This document shows positions 34,001-41,748 of a stretch of DNA of 64,000 nt, in pieces. The first letter of the stretch is position 1. Each line of letters starts with the position of its first letter. The notes beneath the pieces are model-generated. The model had not been told where the DNA came from and did not search any database. It saw nothing but the letters and a program-made list of their open reading frames with translations. A program made the position numbers and the translations under genes. The DNA is from Gemmatimonadota bacterium (GTDB taxonomy: Bacteria; Gemmatimonadota; Gemmatimonadetes; Longimicrobiales; Gaopeijiaceae), in the NCBI GenBank assembly GCA_029262115.1, contig JAJCZZ010000101.1, positions 124,001 through 188,000 on the forward strand, read 5' to 3'.

Positions 34001-34862
34001 CTACTTCGTCGAGGACCTCGGTCGGAAGGGCGGGAGCGTGGAGCGCGTCGTCCTGGCGTCACCCTCCTTTGCTACCCGGTCGCAGCGGTTGTGTGCGGAT
34101 ACGCAGCGCGGCGGCATGAAGACCGACGATTCCGGTGCCGGGCGGGACTACGGCGACTCGGCGGTCGTGGCCGACACGGCGCTCCGGCTCGGCGAGTCCC
34201 TCAAGCCGGTCGGGACCATGAGCGTCACGCTCGAAGACTTCGTCATCACCCGCCCGGGCTGGGGAGCGGTGGGCGAGCCATCGAGGCCGCACACCGTCGA
34301 TATCATACCGCTCGAGGACAATGGCGCGGGCCACCGGCTGGTGTTCTCGGGGCCGGACGGCCAGCCTCACCACGAAGCGGTCCTTCGCTACTCGGATGCA
34401 GGTACGATGCCTCCCCCGGAGGTGCCATCGGGTGGACTCGAGCCGTGGCCGTTCGATGTCGGGGCGGCTCTGGAGTCTCTGCTCGATTCGATCGGCGAAG
34501 CGCGTTCGATCCTCCACCTGGAGGGCGTCTCGGCCGAGGGGGGAATGGCTCTGCTGAGGAGCGTCGCGCCGTCGTGGCCCGTGTCCAAGGGGCGTCCGGC
34601 CGGCTTCAATCCGGCACTCTTCGCGGGGCTTCTGCAGCTCGGGACCTTGTGGACGCACCAGCGGTCTGGAGCGGCGCAGTCGCTCGCACGGATGGGGACG
34701 ATGGTGGTGCATCGCCTCGAGGCGATCCCGGAGCGGGTGAGGTCGGCCTTCCGGGCGCGTCAGACCGAGCGGGGCACGCTCTTCGACTTCGTGCTGGCAA
34801 CGGAGGACGGGCGTCTCCTGGCTCAATTGCATGAGGTCCAATTCGAGGCGCCAGGTGTCTGA
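28065..34862 (+). CDS. pfaA: PfaA-type multidomain synthase: KS-MAT-ACPx3-KR-DH-like
   Basis: This 2265-residue iterative type I synthase has, in order: ketosynthase (about 7-460; Cys210 in DAACASS, His345 in EGHGTAT, His386 in IGHTKAAAG); malonyl transferase (about 570-880; FVFPGQGSQYVGMG, Ser676 in GHSFGE); a Pro/Ala linker; three acyl carrier proteins (LGIDSIKQVEI at Ser1171, Ser1286 and Ser1405); a ketoreductase (SGGARG from 1732, Ser1906, Tyr1919 in YAAANEVLN); and a C-terminal hotdog/DH-like region (about 2030-2265). All catalytic residues looked for are present. It would load malonyl units, condense and reduce them while the chain stays on the ACPs. ATG 28065 overlaps the pfaD stop; the open frame continues upstream but lies antisense-like over pfaD. 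Three ACPs is fewer than many marine PfaA proteins. Confidence 0.95.
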   Translation: MRKAMQPSPPVAVVGMSSIFAGSHDVLGFWRDIVSATDRLTDVPPEHWLIQDYYDPDPTAPDMTYAKRGGYLDPLSFNPMEFGLPPNSIPATDTAQLLALIAAKRVLEDAGRFRDGEMDQTRTSVILGVASATELVVQMGARLQHPIWKKALRDAGLPESRVQEIVQRIKDHYQPWQESTFPGLLGNVVAGRIANRLNLGGSNYVTDAACASSLSAVKAGLAELYLGDSDTVIAGGVDALNDILMYMCFSKTPAFSPTGDCRPFSEDADGTLIGEGVGMVVLRRLEDAEADGDPIYAVIRGLGSSSDGKGSSVYAPRPEGQAYALRRAYERADYSPATVELVEGHGTATKAGDVAEARGLASVFATSEIDEEQWCALGSVKSQIGHTKAAAGSAGMIKVALALHHKILPPTLKVSKPNGKLALADSPIYINTEARPWIRGSEHPRRGSVSSFGFGGSNFHVALEEYVGPGRRPLKLRFWEDELFLASADDAAGLENELGRLANKVEGGYPLARLAHETAAAFDSKAGARVAIVAAGAEDFSARVHKARKALKDGQARALPDPDISFGFGAPTEGKVAFVFPGQGSQYVGMGSAAAMAFDRVREVWDRVADMDVFAGDRLDRAVFPRPAFTAEERSAQAEQVTKMTTAQPAIAAVSLGYLRLLRLAGVEAQAVAGHSFGELTALAAAGRIDEAELLATARKRGELMAEAADSRAGAMIAVASDAETVAAHLDRSGVVIANDNAPNEVVLAGSVDAIDAMSRKLSEAGLRSVRLPVASAFHSEIVADSCEPFHDHLQGVDFHDTSVAVFANKTAGVYPTEADRARRILADQLASPVRFREMVEAMYESGVTHFVEVGPGRVLTKLVGRILGDRPHLAAALDDKKGSGLRALWRGLGQLATAGVSVDVNALTEGYRVPDAPSEAMPFEVMISGTNSEKPYPPANGAAGLPAPNPEVPESSPTALNTPTSSASTARMAAAPDSNGSAPASVPSAPSGAPASVSPAPAPVPVMADRPSSAPSPHVQTAAIAAHQRYMELMAESHRSFLQMAAGAMGAGASVPTPTTTTPTTTAPVSVAAMAVAPSVSEPAAVAEPKPERVPQPAAVSPPAPSWAAEPETSSTAASPAPTIPVEAVAPAPAVDVTAVALEVVSEKTGYPVEMLDLDMEMEAGLGIDSIKQVEILSELQARIPGVPEIEPSELATLRTLRDVADKLSTGMGAAAAGAGVAVVGAAAGSVSVPAAAATVAGEGTALAAVDVTAIALEVVSEKTGYPIEMLDLDMEMEAGLGIDSIKQVEILSELQERIPGVPEIEPSELATLRTLRDVADKLSAGMGSVAVAATGAADAVASSAAPAEAPSPLPSEAPSGTGGAEAAVDVTAIALQVVAEKTGYPVEMLDLDMEMEAGLGIDSIKQVEILSELQERIPGVPEIQPAELAQLRTLRDVADKLAMGGAPTTAGEAASGEAPSRKVASPSAASRKVVASGSPSAEPDAPEGEPARPGAVAPATPHPAAGASRRGPPAVEQTTVPSVSVFVPHMVTEERPGFGMLGLTPGMRVEVTDEAPELAAAIVEGLEAGGASARMVATPSHAASAVVSLAALAADPGSTSSLSVHTRIIEAARAVSALQEVEERLFVTVQSTGGDFGLDSDPGASSWTGGAAGVVKTAAREWPGAAVKAIDVANVSGAAAYIVEELFAGGPALEVGYAADGTRAVVHIEPLTLSSPDGPALEPGDVVVVSGGARGVTATSVSRLAERWGVRLVLLGRSSLGEWPREMPLSTDVVELTAALAAGARSRGETIDLPSLQKEARSLAAAAEVRLTLAGMEERGVQAKYVSADVSDAGQVAAALASVRETWGPIRGIVHGAGVLRDKALAGMTPDRVAEVFGPKVEGLSVLLEETRDDPLGMIALFSSVAARAGNSGQSAYAAANEVLNKVGAAEAHRRGDSCTVRSYNWGPWDGGMVDAGLAAHFAKQGVALLNVDDGADYFVEDLGRKGGSVERVVLASPSFATRSQRLCADTQRGGMKTDDSGAGRDYGDSAVVADTALRLGESLKPVGTMSVTLEDFVITRPGWGAVGEPSRPHTVDIIPLEDNGAGHRLVFSGPDGQPHHEAVLRYSDAGTMPPPEVPSGGLEPWPFDVGAALESLLDSIGEARSILHLEGVSAEGGMALLRSVAPSWPVSKGRPAGFNPALFAGLLQLGTLWTHQRSGAAQSLARMGTMVVHRLEAIPERVRSAFRARQTERGTLFDFVLATEDGRLLAQLHEVQFEAPGV

Positions 34863-37800
34863 ACGGGAGGGCTCTACAACCGTACGACCGTTTGGACCCA
34901 TCGCCGTCGTCGGGCGCGCGTGCGTGCTGCCCGGCGCCCTTTCCCCGGAAGCACTGTTCGACGCGGTTCGCGACGGACGTATCCTGGTCGACCATGCACC
35001 CGAGGGCGCATGGGGCATCGACTCCGGCTCCCTCGTGGAGGGGTGCTCCTCCGCGCCGGGGACGGAACGTGTCGTCAGCGATCGGGGGGGGTACGTCACC
35101 GGCTTCGACGAGATTTTCGACGAGGCCTTCTTCACCGAACGGGTGGAGGCGCCGAATCGGCTGGACGCGCTCACCCGCTGGCTTCTGCACTGCGCTCGGG
35201 GCGCGTTGGCGGAGGCTGGAGTAGACGAGGCTCCCGAGAAGACCGGCCTCGTGGTCGGGAATCTGTCGTACCCTTCGGTGGAACACACACGCTGGGTGCA
35301 GCGCCACTGGCTGGGCGAGGGGGAGTTCGCACCGCACGGCACTGGTTCGACATCGGGTTCGCAATCGGGCGACCGAACAGTCGACCCGCGGAATCGGTTC
35401 TCGTCCGGAGCGCCGGTTCACATCGTGGCCAACGCGTTCGGGTTGAGGGGCGATTCCTTCGCGATCGACGCCGCGTGTGCATCATCGTTGTATGCCCTCG
35501 ACATCGCGTGTCGTCGCCTTCAGGACGGCGCGGCCGACTTGATGCTGGCGGGGGGTGTGACGAGAGCCGACCCGCTGTTCATCCACCTCGGCTTCACCGC
35601 GCTCCAGGCGTTGAGCCCGACCGGTCAGTCGCGGCCGTTTCACAAGGGCGCGGATGGCCTTCTCCCGGCGGAGGGTGCGGGTCTGGTGGCGCTCAAGCGA
35701 CTCGACGACGCGGTTCGAGACGGGGACGGCATCTTCGGAGTCATCCGCGGGATCGGGCTGTCGAACGACGGGCGCCAAAGCGGCTTCCTCGCGCCCGCAT
35801 GGGAGGGACAGGTGAAGGCGATGGAGTCGGCGTATGTGTCTGCCGGCCTGTCGCCATCGGATATCGACTTCGTCGAGTGTCATGCGACCGGGACGGTCCG
35901 GGGTGACAGCGTCGAGTTGGACAGCCTCATACGAATGTGGGGCGATGCGCCCAAGCCGGTGATCGGATCTCTCAAGGGCAACATCGGCCATCCGATCACG
36001 GCGTCGGGCGTTGCGAGCCTGCTCAAGGTTCTGGCGTCGTTCGACGCGGCGCTCTACCCGCCATCGCCCTGTGACAAACCACTGGACGCCATCGCCGAGT
36101 CCGGGTTCCGCCTTCTCTCCGAGGCGGAGCCCTGGCCGTCAGAGGGCCCGCGTCGGGCCGCCATCAGCAACTTCGGCTTCGGAGGGAATAACGCACATCT
36201 AATCGTCGAGGAATGGACGGGTGAGATTTCCGATGACCTCGCCGCCCTTGCGACCCAGGGAGGGGGCGGGTCGGATGCGGCGACCAGGGAATCGGCTGTA
36301 CTCGTCGGTGAGGATGATGTCGTCATCTGTGCCATCGGCGTCATTGCCGGGGAATCCGTGGGCCTTCCCGACTTCGTCCGGCGGTTGATGGCGCCCCCCG
36401 ACGGCACGGAGACGCGAACGGACGTGGTGGAGCTGGCCGTGGCCGGTCTCGGCTTTCCGCCGAACGATCTACGCGAGAGCCTGGCACAGCAGACGTCCAT
36501 CCTGGCCGTCGTGGACGAGGCTCTCGAACAGTTTGGAGACGTCGATCCGGACCGTACCGGCGTCTACGTCGGAATGGGCGTCGACCCCGAAGTCGCTCGT
36601 CACGGTCTTCGGGTACGGCTCCGTGAGTTGACGGACGGCTCGATCGACGGCGCTGCATGGCTCGAGTTGAACAGTGCGTCGGCCCGCACGTTGACAGCGC
36701 CGGGGGTTATCGGCTGCATGCCGAATATTCCGGCGAACCGGGTGCATGCGTGGAAGGACTGGCGGGCTCCTGGCTTCACGGTGGCTTCGGAGGAGCTCTC
36801 GGGCATCCACGGGATGGGGTTGGCGGCCCGTGCGCTCCGTAAGGGCGACATCGATGTGGCGGTCGTCGGTGCATCCGACTTCTCGCACGAACGTGCGCAC
36901 CTCGGCGCTGCTGCGGCCGTCTTGCCGGGCGACCGTCAGAAGCCGGGAGACGCGGCCGTCGCGCTGATCCTCATGCGCGCGCGCCAGGCGTCCGACGAGG
37001 GGCGCCCCGTGGTGTCCGGCGTGCTGGTGGACGCTGGGCGGACGGACGGTGGGTCGGTAGACGGTGGACGGATGGACGGTGAGCCCGCCCCGGGAGATGT
37101 GGGAACCATTGACGCGGGCAACGCTGCGCGCTCCGGCACGGGGGCGTATTCGAGTGAGCCCTTGCGGCTGGCGCTCGTAAACGAGTCCGGGCCGAGCCCG
37201 GTGACCGAGCGGTTCGGGCACGCGCACGCCGCCTCTGGACTTCTGCACGTCGCCGCGGGCGCCGTGCTCGCCCATCTGGACGCGAAGGCGGACGCGGCGG
37301 GTGGGTGGCCGGCTCCGCGGCCTCGTGACCGGCCCAACGCCCTGGTGTCGATCCGGTCGTTCACGGAGCGGTCCGAGCAGGTCGCCCTGAGGGGAGCCTC
37401 GGAACCGCTCGGGGCCATCAGCCCCGTTCGGGCGCCGTGCGTGCGGTTCTTCGCGGCCGGCTCGACGGCCGCGCTCGCCGAGGCGGTCGCCGCCGACCGC
37501 GAAGGCCGGCAGGGGCGCGCGCGGCTCGCACTGGTCGGAAGGACCGAGGAGGAGATCGAGCGGTCGCGTTCCTACGCGGCCCGGGAACTCTCGGCCGACC
37601 GGGCGCCGTCGGCCCCGGGCGTCCACTTCGGCCAGGGTGACCCGGACGGTGACGTCGCGTTCTGCTACACGGGCGCCGCCGCGGCCTATCCAGGCGCGGC
37701 CCGGGACCTTCTCCTCGCCTTCCCGGAGATCGGCCGGCGACTCTGTGATCGGTTCAGCGGTACGCCCGACCTGGCCGCCCAACTGTACGGAGAGGGGATC

Positions 37801-40800
37801 GAGAGCTTCTCACCGGCGACTCAACTCACCGGGTCCTCCTTCGTGTGCCAAGCCCACACCGAGTTCATGCGGACGGTCCTGGGTGTCGCGCCCCAGGCGG
37901 CGATCGGTCTGTCGTCCGGGGAAACCAACTCGTTGATGGCGTTCGGTGTCTGGAACGACCTCGACGAGATGGTGGCCGAGATCGAGGCGTCGGAGATGTA
38001 CGCCAATCAACTGACGGCCGAGTGCCGCGCCGCGGCTGCCTTCTGGGGGCTTCCCGAGGGCGAGCTGCCCGACTGGCGGAACTATCGAATCGCGGCCCCG
38101 CGCGAGGTTGTAGAAGAGGCCGTCGCCGATGAGCCGAGGGTCTACGTCACGGTCGTGCACCACGACGAGGACGTGGTCATTGGCGGTGACGCGGCCGGAT
38201 GCGCCCGCGTTGTGGACGCGGTCGGGAGAAACCGGGCCATCGACCTCGGTCTCGACATGGTCGTCCACTGCGAGCCGCTGGCTCCGTTCGAGGCCACGTG
38301 GTACCGGATCCACGAGAGGGAGACCTACTCCGTCCCGGAGGTGCGGTTCTACACGAACGCGACCAACGCATCGTACGTGCCGACGCGCGAGTCCGCCGCG
38401 GCGGCGATCACGCGACAGGCCATCGAACCGATCGACTTTCCGAAGACGATTCTCCAAGCCTACGACGACGGCGTCCGTGTCTTCGTCGAGCACGGCCCCA
38501 GGGCCACCGTAACCGGTGCGGTCGGCCGCATCCTGGCGGGACGGCCCCATGTAGCCGTGGCGCTGGACCCCTTCGAGGGAGCGGGACTGGCCGCGGTTGC
38601 CCAGACGGTCGCCGCATTGTGGGCGGCGGGCGTGCCGATGGAGCTGGCCGGATACATCCAACGGCTCGCCGACCTCCGGGCCGGTGCGCTCCCGCGGGGC
38701 CGCCCGGCCGGAACCACCCTGGCGTTCCACGCGCATCCGCCCGACATCGTCTGGCCCGAACCGACCGACTCCGCTCCGGCCGCGACGAGTGAGCCGCCTA
38801 CCGAGATCCCGAGCATGTCCGACACCATGGACCCCGATGCACGGCCCGACCTGTTCACCGCGGCCTCCGTCATGGCGCCCCCGCCCCCCAGTGGGTTCGG
38901 ATACGACCTGAGCGCGATGTTCTCTTCAGGCGGGGAGGCCGTAGAGGACGGGGGAGGAGAGCGTGCGGGGGGACGGCGCGCAGTTGGAGCCGAAGCGCCG
39001 GTGGTGGCGGCGCCCCCGGCCTTGACTCGACCCGCCGAAGTCACGGCTCACTCCGCTCCGGACAGCCCGTTTGCAGCGGTTGCGCGAGCGCACACGGTGT
39101 TCCTGGAGGAGCAGGCGAAGACCCAGGAGGCGTTCCTTGCGTTGATGTTCGAGCCGGGGCTTCAAGCACAGCCGGGCGGACAGGGGGCCGTCGCCGCACC
39201 GTCCACCCACGCCGCTGCACCGTCCACCCACGCCGCTGCGCGAGGGACCGCCGCGGTCGCGCCGCCTCTGGCGGCCGCTTCGTCGTCGCAGGGAGGTCCG
39301 GGGCGTGGCGCGTCTGGCCCGCCGTCTCCGGTCATCGAGGTGTCACCGCCGATCGACCGGACGCTCCTTCCCGATGAGCCTTTCCTCACGCGGGAGCAGT
39401 TGGAGGTTCACGCCGGCGGGACCATTTCCGAGATCTTCGGCGACCTCTTCAAGCAGCAGGACTGCCATGCGCGTCAGGTACGCATGCCGGAGCCGCCGCT
39501 TCTGTTCGCGGAGCGTGCGCTCCTCATCGAGGGCGAGCCGGGTTCGATGAAGAAGGGGCGGGTCGTCACCGAGACCGACGTGCACCCCGGTGCGTGGTAT
39601 TTGCACTCGGGGAGGATGGCGCCCGGTGTGGTCATCGAGTCCGGACAGGCTGACTTGCTGCTGATCTCGTGGCTCGGCGCTGACTTCCTGAACAAGGGCG
39701 AGCGCGTCTATCGCCTCCTGGGGTGCGATCTGACCTTCCATGGCGGGCTGCCCGCCCCGGGAGAGACGCTCACCTACGACATCCACGTGGATGGGCACGC
39801 CAGGACCGGCGACGTCAGGCTGTTCTTCTTCCACTACGACTGCTACATCGGCGACCGCTTACTCATTTCTGTGCGGAACGGACAGGCGGGTTTCTTCACG
39901 ACCGAAGAGCTGGCGGGCTCCGGGGGCGTGTTGTGGGATGCCGAGGACGACGAGCCCGCGCCTGACGCACGTATGGATCCGCCCTTCCGACTCACCACGA
40001 AGCGCAGCTTCACTACGAACGAAGTGGCTCACTGGGTCGCAGGGGACGCCTACCGGTGTTTCGGTGAAGGCTTCGAGTTGGCCGCCAGCCATACGCGGAC
40101 TCCGAACTCACCGGACGGCCGCCTCCAACTTATCGATCACGTCCCCGAGTTCGACCCGACGGGAGGTCCGTGGGGTCGGGGCTACCTGCGTGCCGAGGCG
40201 CACGTCACGCCCGACACCTGGTTCTATGACGGCCACTTCAAGAACGACCCCTGCATGCCGGGTACACTCATGGCCGACGCCGCTACCCAGGCGCTCTCCT
40301 TCGCCATGGCCGCGATGGGCTTCACGATCCGCCGCGACGGCTGGCGTTTCGAGCCGGTGGCCGGGGAGATGGCCCGCTTCCTGTGCCGTGGTCAGGTGAT
40401 TCCGGACGGCCCACACATGCTGGAGTACGAGGTCTTCATCGAAGAGGTCGTCGGCGGGGACGAGCCCGAGATCTACGCAGCTTTGTTGTGCAAGAGCGAT
40501 GGCTTCAAAGTGTTCCAGTGCCGCCGTTTCGGCATGAAGCTCGTGCCTGACTATCCCCTGAACACGAAGCGGGAGTATCTCGGTGGGGAGATCGAGCCGC
40601 GGTTGGTCGGGCCTCCCGGAAGTGACGTCCGGGGGGACTACGAGGCGCTCCTGGCGTGTGCGTGGGGCAAGCCCAGTGACGCCTTCGGACAGATGTTCGA
40701 GAAGTTCGACGGCATCCTGAAGTGCCCCCGCCTCCCGAGCCCGCCGTATCACTTCATGAGCAGCATCGTGTCCGTGGATGTGGCGCCCGGATCGGCCGTG

Positions 40801-41748
40801 CAGGGTGGCACGGTGGTTTCGACCTTCGACGTCGATCCGGATGCCTGGTTCTTCGACGAAGGGCAGGGGCACATGCCCTTCGCCGTCCTCGTGGAAGTCC
40901 TCCTGCAACCGTGCGGATGGTTCGCGTCCTATCTGAACTTCTTCGCGGATACACCGGGGGATGTCGCTTTCCGGAATCTCGACGGCGACGACTGTGTCCT
41001 GCACAAGCCGGTTGGGCCCGGCGTGGGTACCATGAAGCTCACGACGAAGCTTACCCGCTTTGTAAAGGCGGCCGGAACGAGCATCGTCTTCTTCGAGGTC
41101 GCCTGCGAGGACGATGATGGGCCGATCATGACGCTCACGACCGATTTCGGATTCTTCAGTCCGGAAGTGCTCGAGGAGCAGCGCGGACTCACGACCTCGG
41201 ATGAGATGCGTGCCAGAAAGAACGCGCCGTCTCCCACCCCGGAGGTCAGCCTGTCCGATGGGGGTGGCCCGTTGGCCAAGCTGCCCGGCATGGTCACCGG
41301 CAAGTTGCGGATGATCGATCGGGTGACCGGTTTCTGGCCCGACGCGGGCGAGGCGAGGCTGGGCCGCATCCGGACCGCTCAGGAGATCCACCTGGACTCC
41401 TGGTACTTCAAGGCCCACTTCTTCGAAGACCCGGTACAGCCGGGTTCGCTTGGACTGGAGGCGCTGATCCAGACAGCTCGCGCACTGGCCGAGATGAAGG
41501 GCTGGCTGGACGGCATCGAGAACCCGGTCTGGGAACACCCGGTTGTCGGCACGCCGATCTCCTGGCGCTACCGCGGACAGGTGGTGCCCACCAAGAAGGA
41601 GGTCGTGACCGAGGTCGAAGCACAGGCCGTCGACATCGTGGAAGGCGAGTCCATGACGCTCACGGTGTACGGCACGCAGTGGGCGGACGGTCTAAGGATC
41701 TACGAGATGCCGTCGTTCGCCGTTCGGGTACGTTCCGGGGGCGGATGA
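34855..41748 (+). CDS. pfaC: Fused PfaC/PfaB-type synthase: KS-CLF-AT-four hotdog domains
   Basis: This 2297-residue protein combines parts that are split between PfaB and PfaC elsewhere. A second ketosynthase (about 7-455) has Cys208, His343 (ECHATGT) and His379 (GNIGHPITASG). A chain-length-factor-type KS follows, in which the Cys is replaced by Glu646 (FTVASEELSG). The acyltransferase (about 928-1260) has GLSSGE with Ser1020. After a linker come four hotdog segments: one with WYLHSGRMAPGVVIESGQA (His1584), an FabA-type with HFKNDPCMPG (His1794, Asp1808), one with GHMPFAVLVEVLLQPCG, and an FabA-type with HFFEDPVQPG (His2188, Glu2202). They pair as two double-hotdog dehydratase/isomerase units. 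GTG 34855 is preferred for its GAGG at 34845-34848; ATG 34831 is possible. No AGPAT domain follows. Two in-gene repeats sit at 37045 and 39196. Confidence 0.9.
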   Translation: MSEREGSTTVRPFGPIAVVGRACVLPGALSPEALFDAVRDGRILVDHAPEGAWGIDSGSLVEGCSSAPGTERVVSDRGGYVTGFDEIFDEAFFTERVEAPNRLDALTRWLLHCARGALAEAGVDEAPEKTGLVVGNLSYPSVEHTRWVQRHWLGEGEFAPHGTGSTSGSQSGDRTVDPRNRFSSGAPVHIVANAFGLRGDSFAIDAACASSLYALDIACRRLQDGAADLMLAGGVTRADPLFIHLGFTALQALSPTGQSRPFHKGADGLLPAEGAGLVALKRLDDAVRDGDGIFGVIRGIGLSNDGRQSGFLAPAWEGQVKAMESAYVSAGLSPSDIDFVECHATGTVRGDSVELDSLIRMWGDAPKPVIGSLKGNIGHPITASGVASLLKVLASFDAALYPPSPCDKPLDAIAESGFRLLSEAEPWPSEGPRRAAISNFGFGGNNAHLIVEEWTGEISDDLAALATQGGGGSDAATRESAVLVGEDDVVICAIGVIAGESVGLPDFVRRLMAPPDGTETRTDVVELAVAGLGFPPNDLRESLAQQTSILAVVDEALEQFGDVDPDRTGVYVGMGVDPEVARHGLRVRLRELTDGSIDGAAWLELNSASARTLTAPGVIGCMPNIPANRVHAWKDWRAPGFTVASEELSGIHGMGLAARALRKGDIDVAVVGASDFSHERAHLGAAAAVLPGDRQKPGDAAVALILMRARQASDEGRPVVSGVLVDAGRTDGGSVDGGRMDGEPAPGDVGTIDAGNAARSGTGAYSSEPLRLALVNESGPSPVTERFGHAHAASGLLHVAAGAVLAHLDAKADAAGGWPAPRPRDRPNALVSIRSFTERSEQVALRGASEPLGAISPVRAPCVRFFAAGSTAALAEAVAADREGRQGRARLALVGRTEEEIERSRSYAARELSADRAPSAPGVHFGQGDPDGDVAFCYTGAAAAYPGAARDLLLAFPEIGRRLCDRFSGTPDLAAQLYGEGIESFSPATQLTGSSFVCQAHTEFMRTVLGVAPQAAIGLSSGETNSLMAFGVWNDLDEMVAEIEASEMYANQLTAECRAAAAFWGLPEGELPDWRNYRIAAPREVVEEAVADEPRVYVTVVHHDEDVVIGGDAAGCARVVDAVGRNRAIDLGLDMVVHCEPLAPFEATWYRIHERETYSVPEVRFYTNATNASYVPTRESAAAAITRQAIEPIDFPKTILQAYDDGVRVFVEHGPRATVTGAVGRILAGRPHVAVALDPFEGAGLAAVAQTVAALWAAGVPMELAGYIQRLADLRAGALPRGRPAGTTLAFHAHPPDIVWPEPTDSAPAATSEPPTEIPSMSDTMDPDARPDLFTAASVMAPPPPSGFGYDLSAMFSSGGEAVEDGGGERAGGRRAVGAEAPVVAAPPALTRPAEVTAHSAPDSPFAAVARAHTVFLEEQAKTQEAFLALMFEPGLQAQPGGQGAVAAPSTHAAAPSTHAAARGTAAVAPPLAAASSSQGGPGRGASGPPSPVIEVSPPIDRTLLPDEPFLTREQLEVHAGGTISEIFGDLFKQQDCHARQVRMPEPPLLFAERALLIEGEPGSMKKGRVVTETDVHPGAWYLHSGRMAPGVVIESGQADLLLISWLGADFLNKGERVYRLLGCDLTFHGGLPAPGETLTYDIHVDGHARTGDVRLFFFHYDCYIGDRLLISVRNGQAGFFTTEELAGSGGVLWDAEDDEPAPDARMDPPFRLTTKRSFTTNEVAHWVAGDAYRCFGEGFELAASHTRTPNSPDGRLQLIDHVPEFDPTGGPWGRGYLRAEAHVTPDTWFYDGHFKNDPCMPGTLMADAATQALSFAMAAMGFTIRRDGWRFEPVAGEMARFLCRGQVIPDGPHMLEYEVFIEEVVGGDEPEIYAALLCKSDGFKVFQCRRFGMKLVPDYPLNTKREYLGGEIEPRLVGPPGSDVRGDYEALLACAWGKPSDAFGQMFEKFDGILKCPRLPSPPYHFMSSIVSVDVAPGSAVQGGTVVSTFDVDPDAWFFDEGQGHMPFAVLVEVLLQPCGWFASYLNFFADTPGDVAFRNLDGDDCVLHKPVGPGVGTMKLTTKLTRFVKAAGTSIVFFEVACEDDDGPIMTLTTDFGFFSPEVLEEQRGLTTSDEMRARKNAPSPTPEVSLSDGGGPLAKLPGMVTGKLRMIDRVTGFWPDAGEARLGRIRTAQEIHLDSWYFKAHFFEDPVQPGSLGLEALIQTARALAEMKGWLDGIENPVWEHPVVGTPISWRYRGQVVPTKKEVVTEVEAQAVDIVEGESMTLTVYGTQWADGLRIYEMPSFAVRVRSGGG
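37045..37083 (+). repeat. 15-bp minisatellite inside the CLF-coding region
   Basis: GACGGTGG-type units start at 37045, 37060 and 37075, a 15-bp period. They encode a Gly/Asp-rich stretch (TDGGSVDGGRMDG) interrupting the chain-length-factor domain. This looks like replication-slippage expansion of a surface loop. Confidence 0.7.
39196..39237 (+). repeat. 21-bp direct repeat in the AT-hotdog linker
   Basis: Two perfect copies of a 21-bp unit (39196-39216 and 39217-39237) encode APSTHAA twice. They fall in the Ala/Pro-rich linker between the acyltransferase and the first hotdog segment. Confidence 0.75.
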
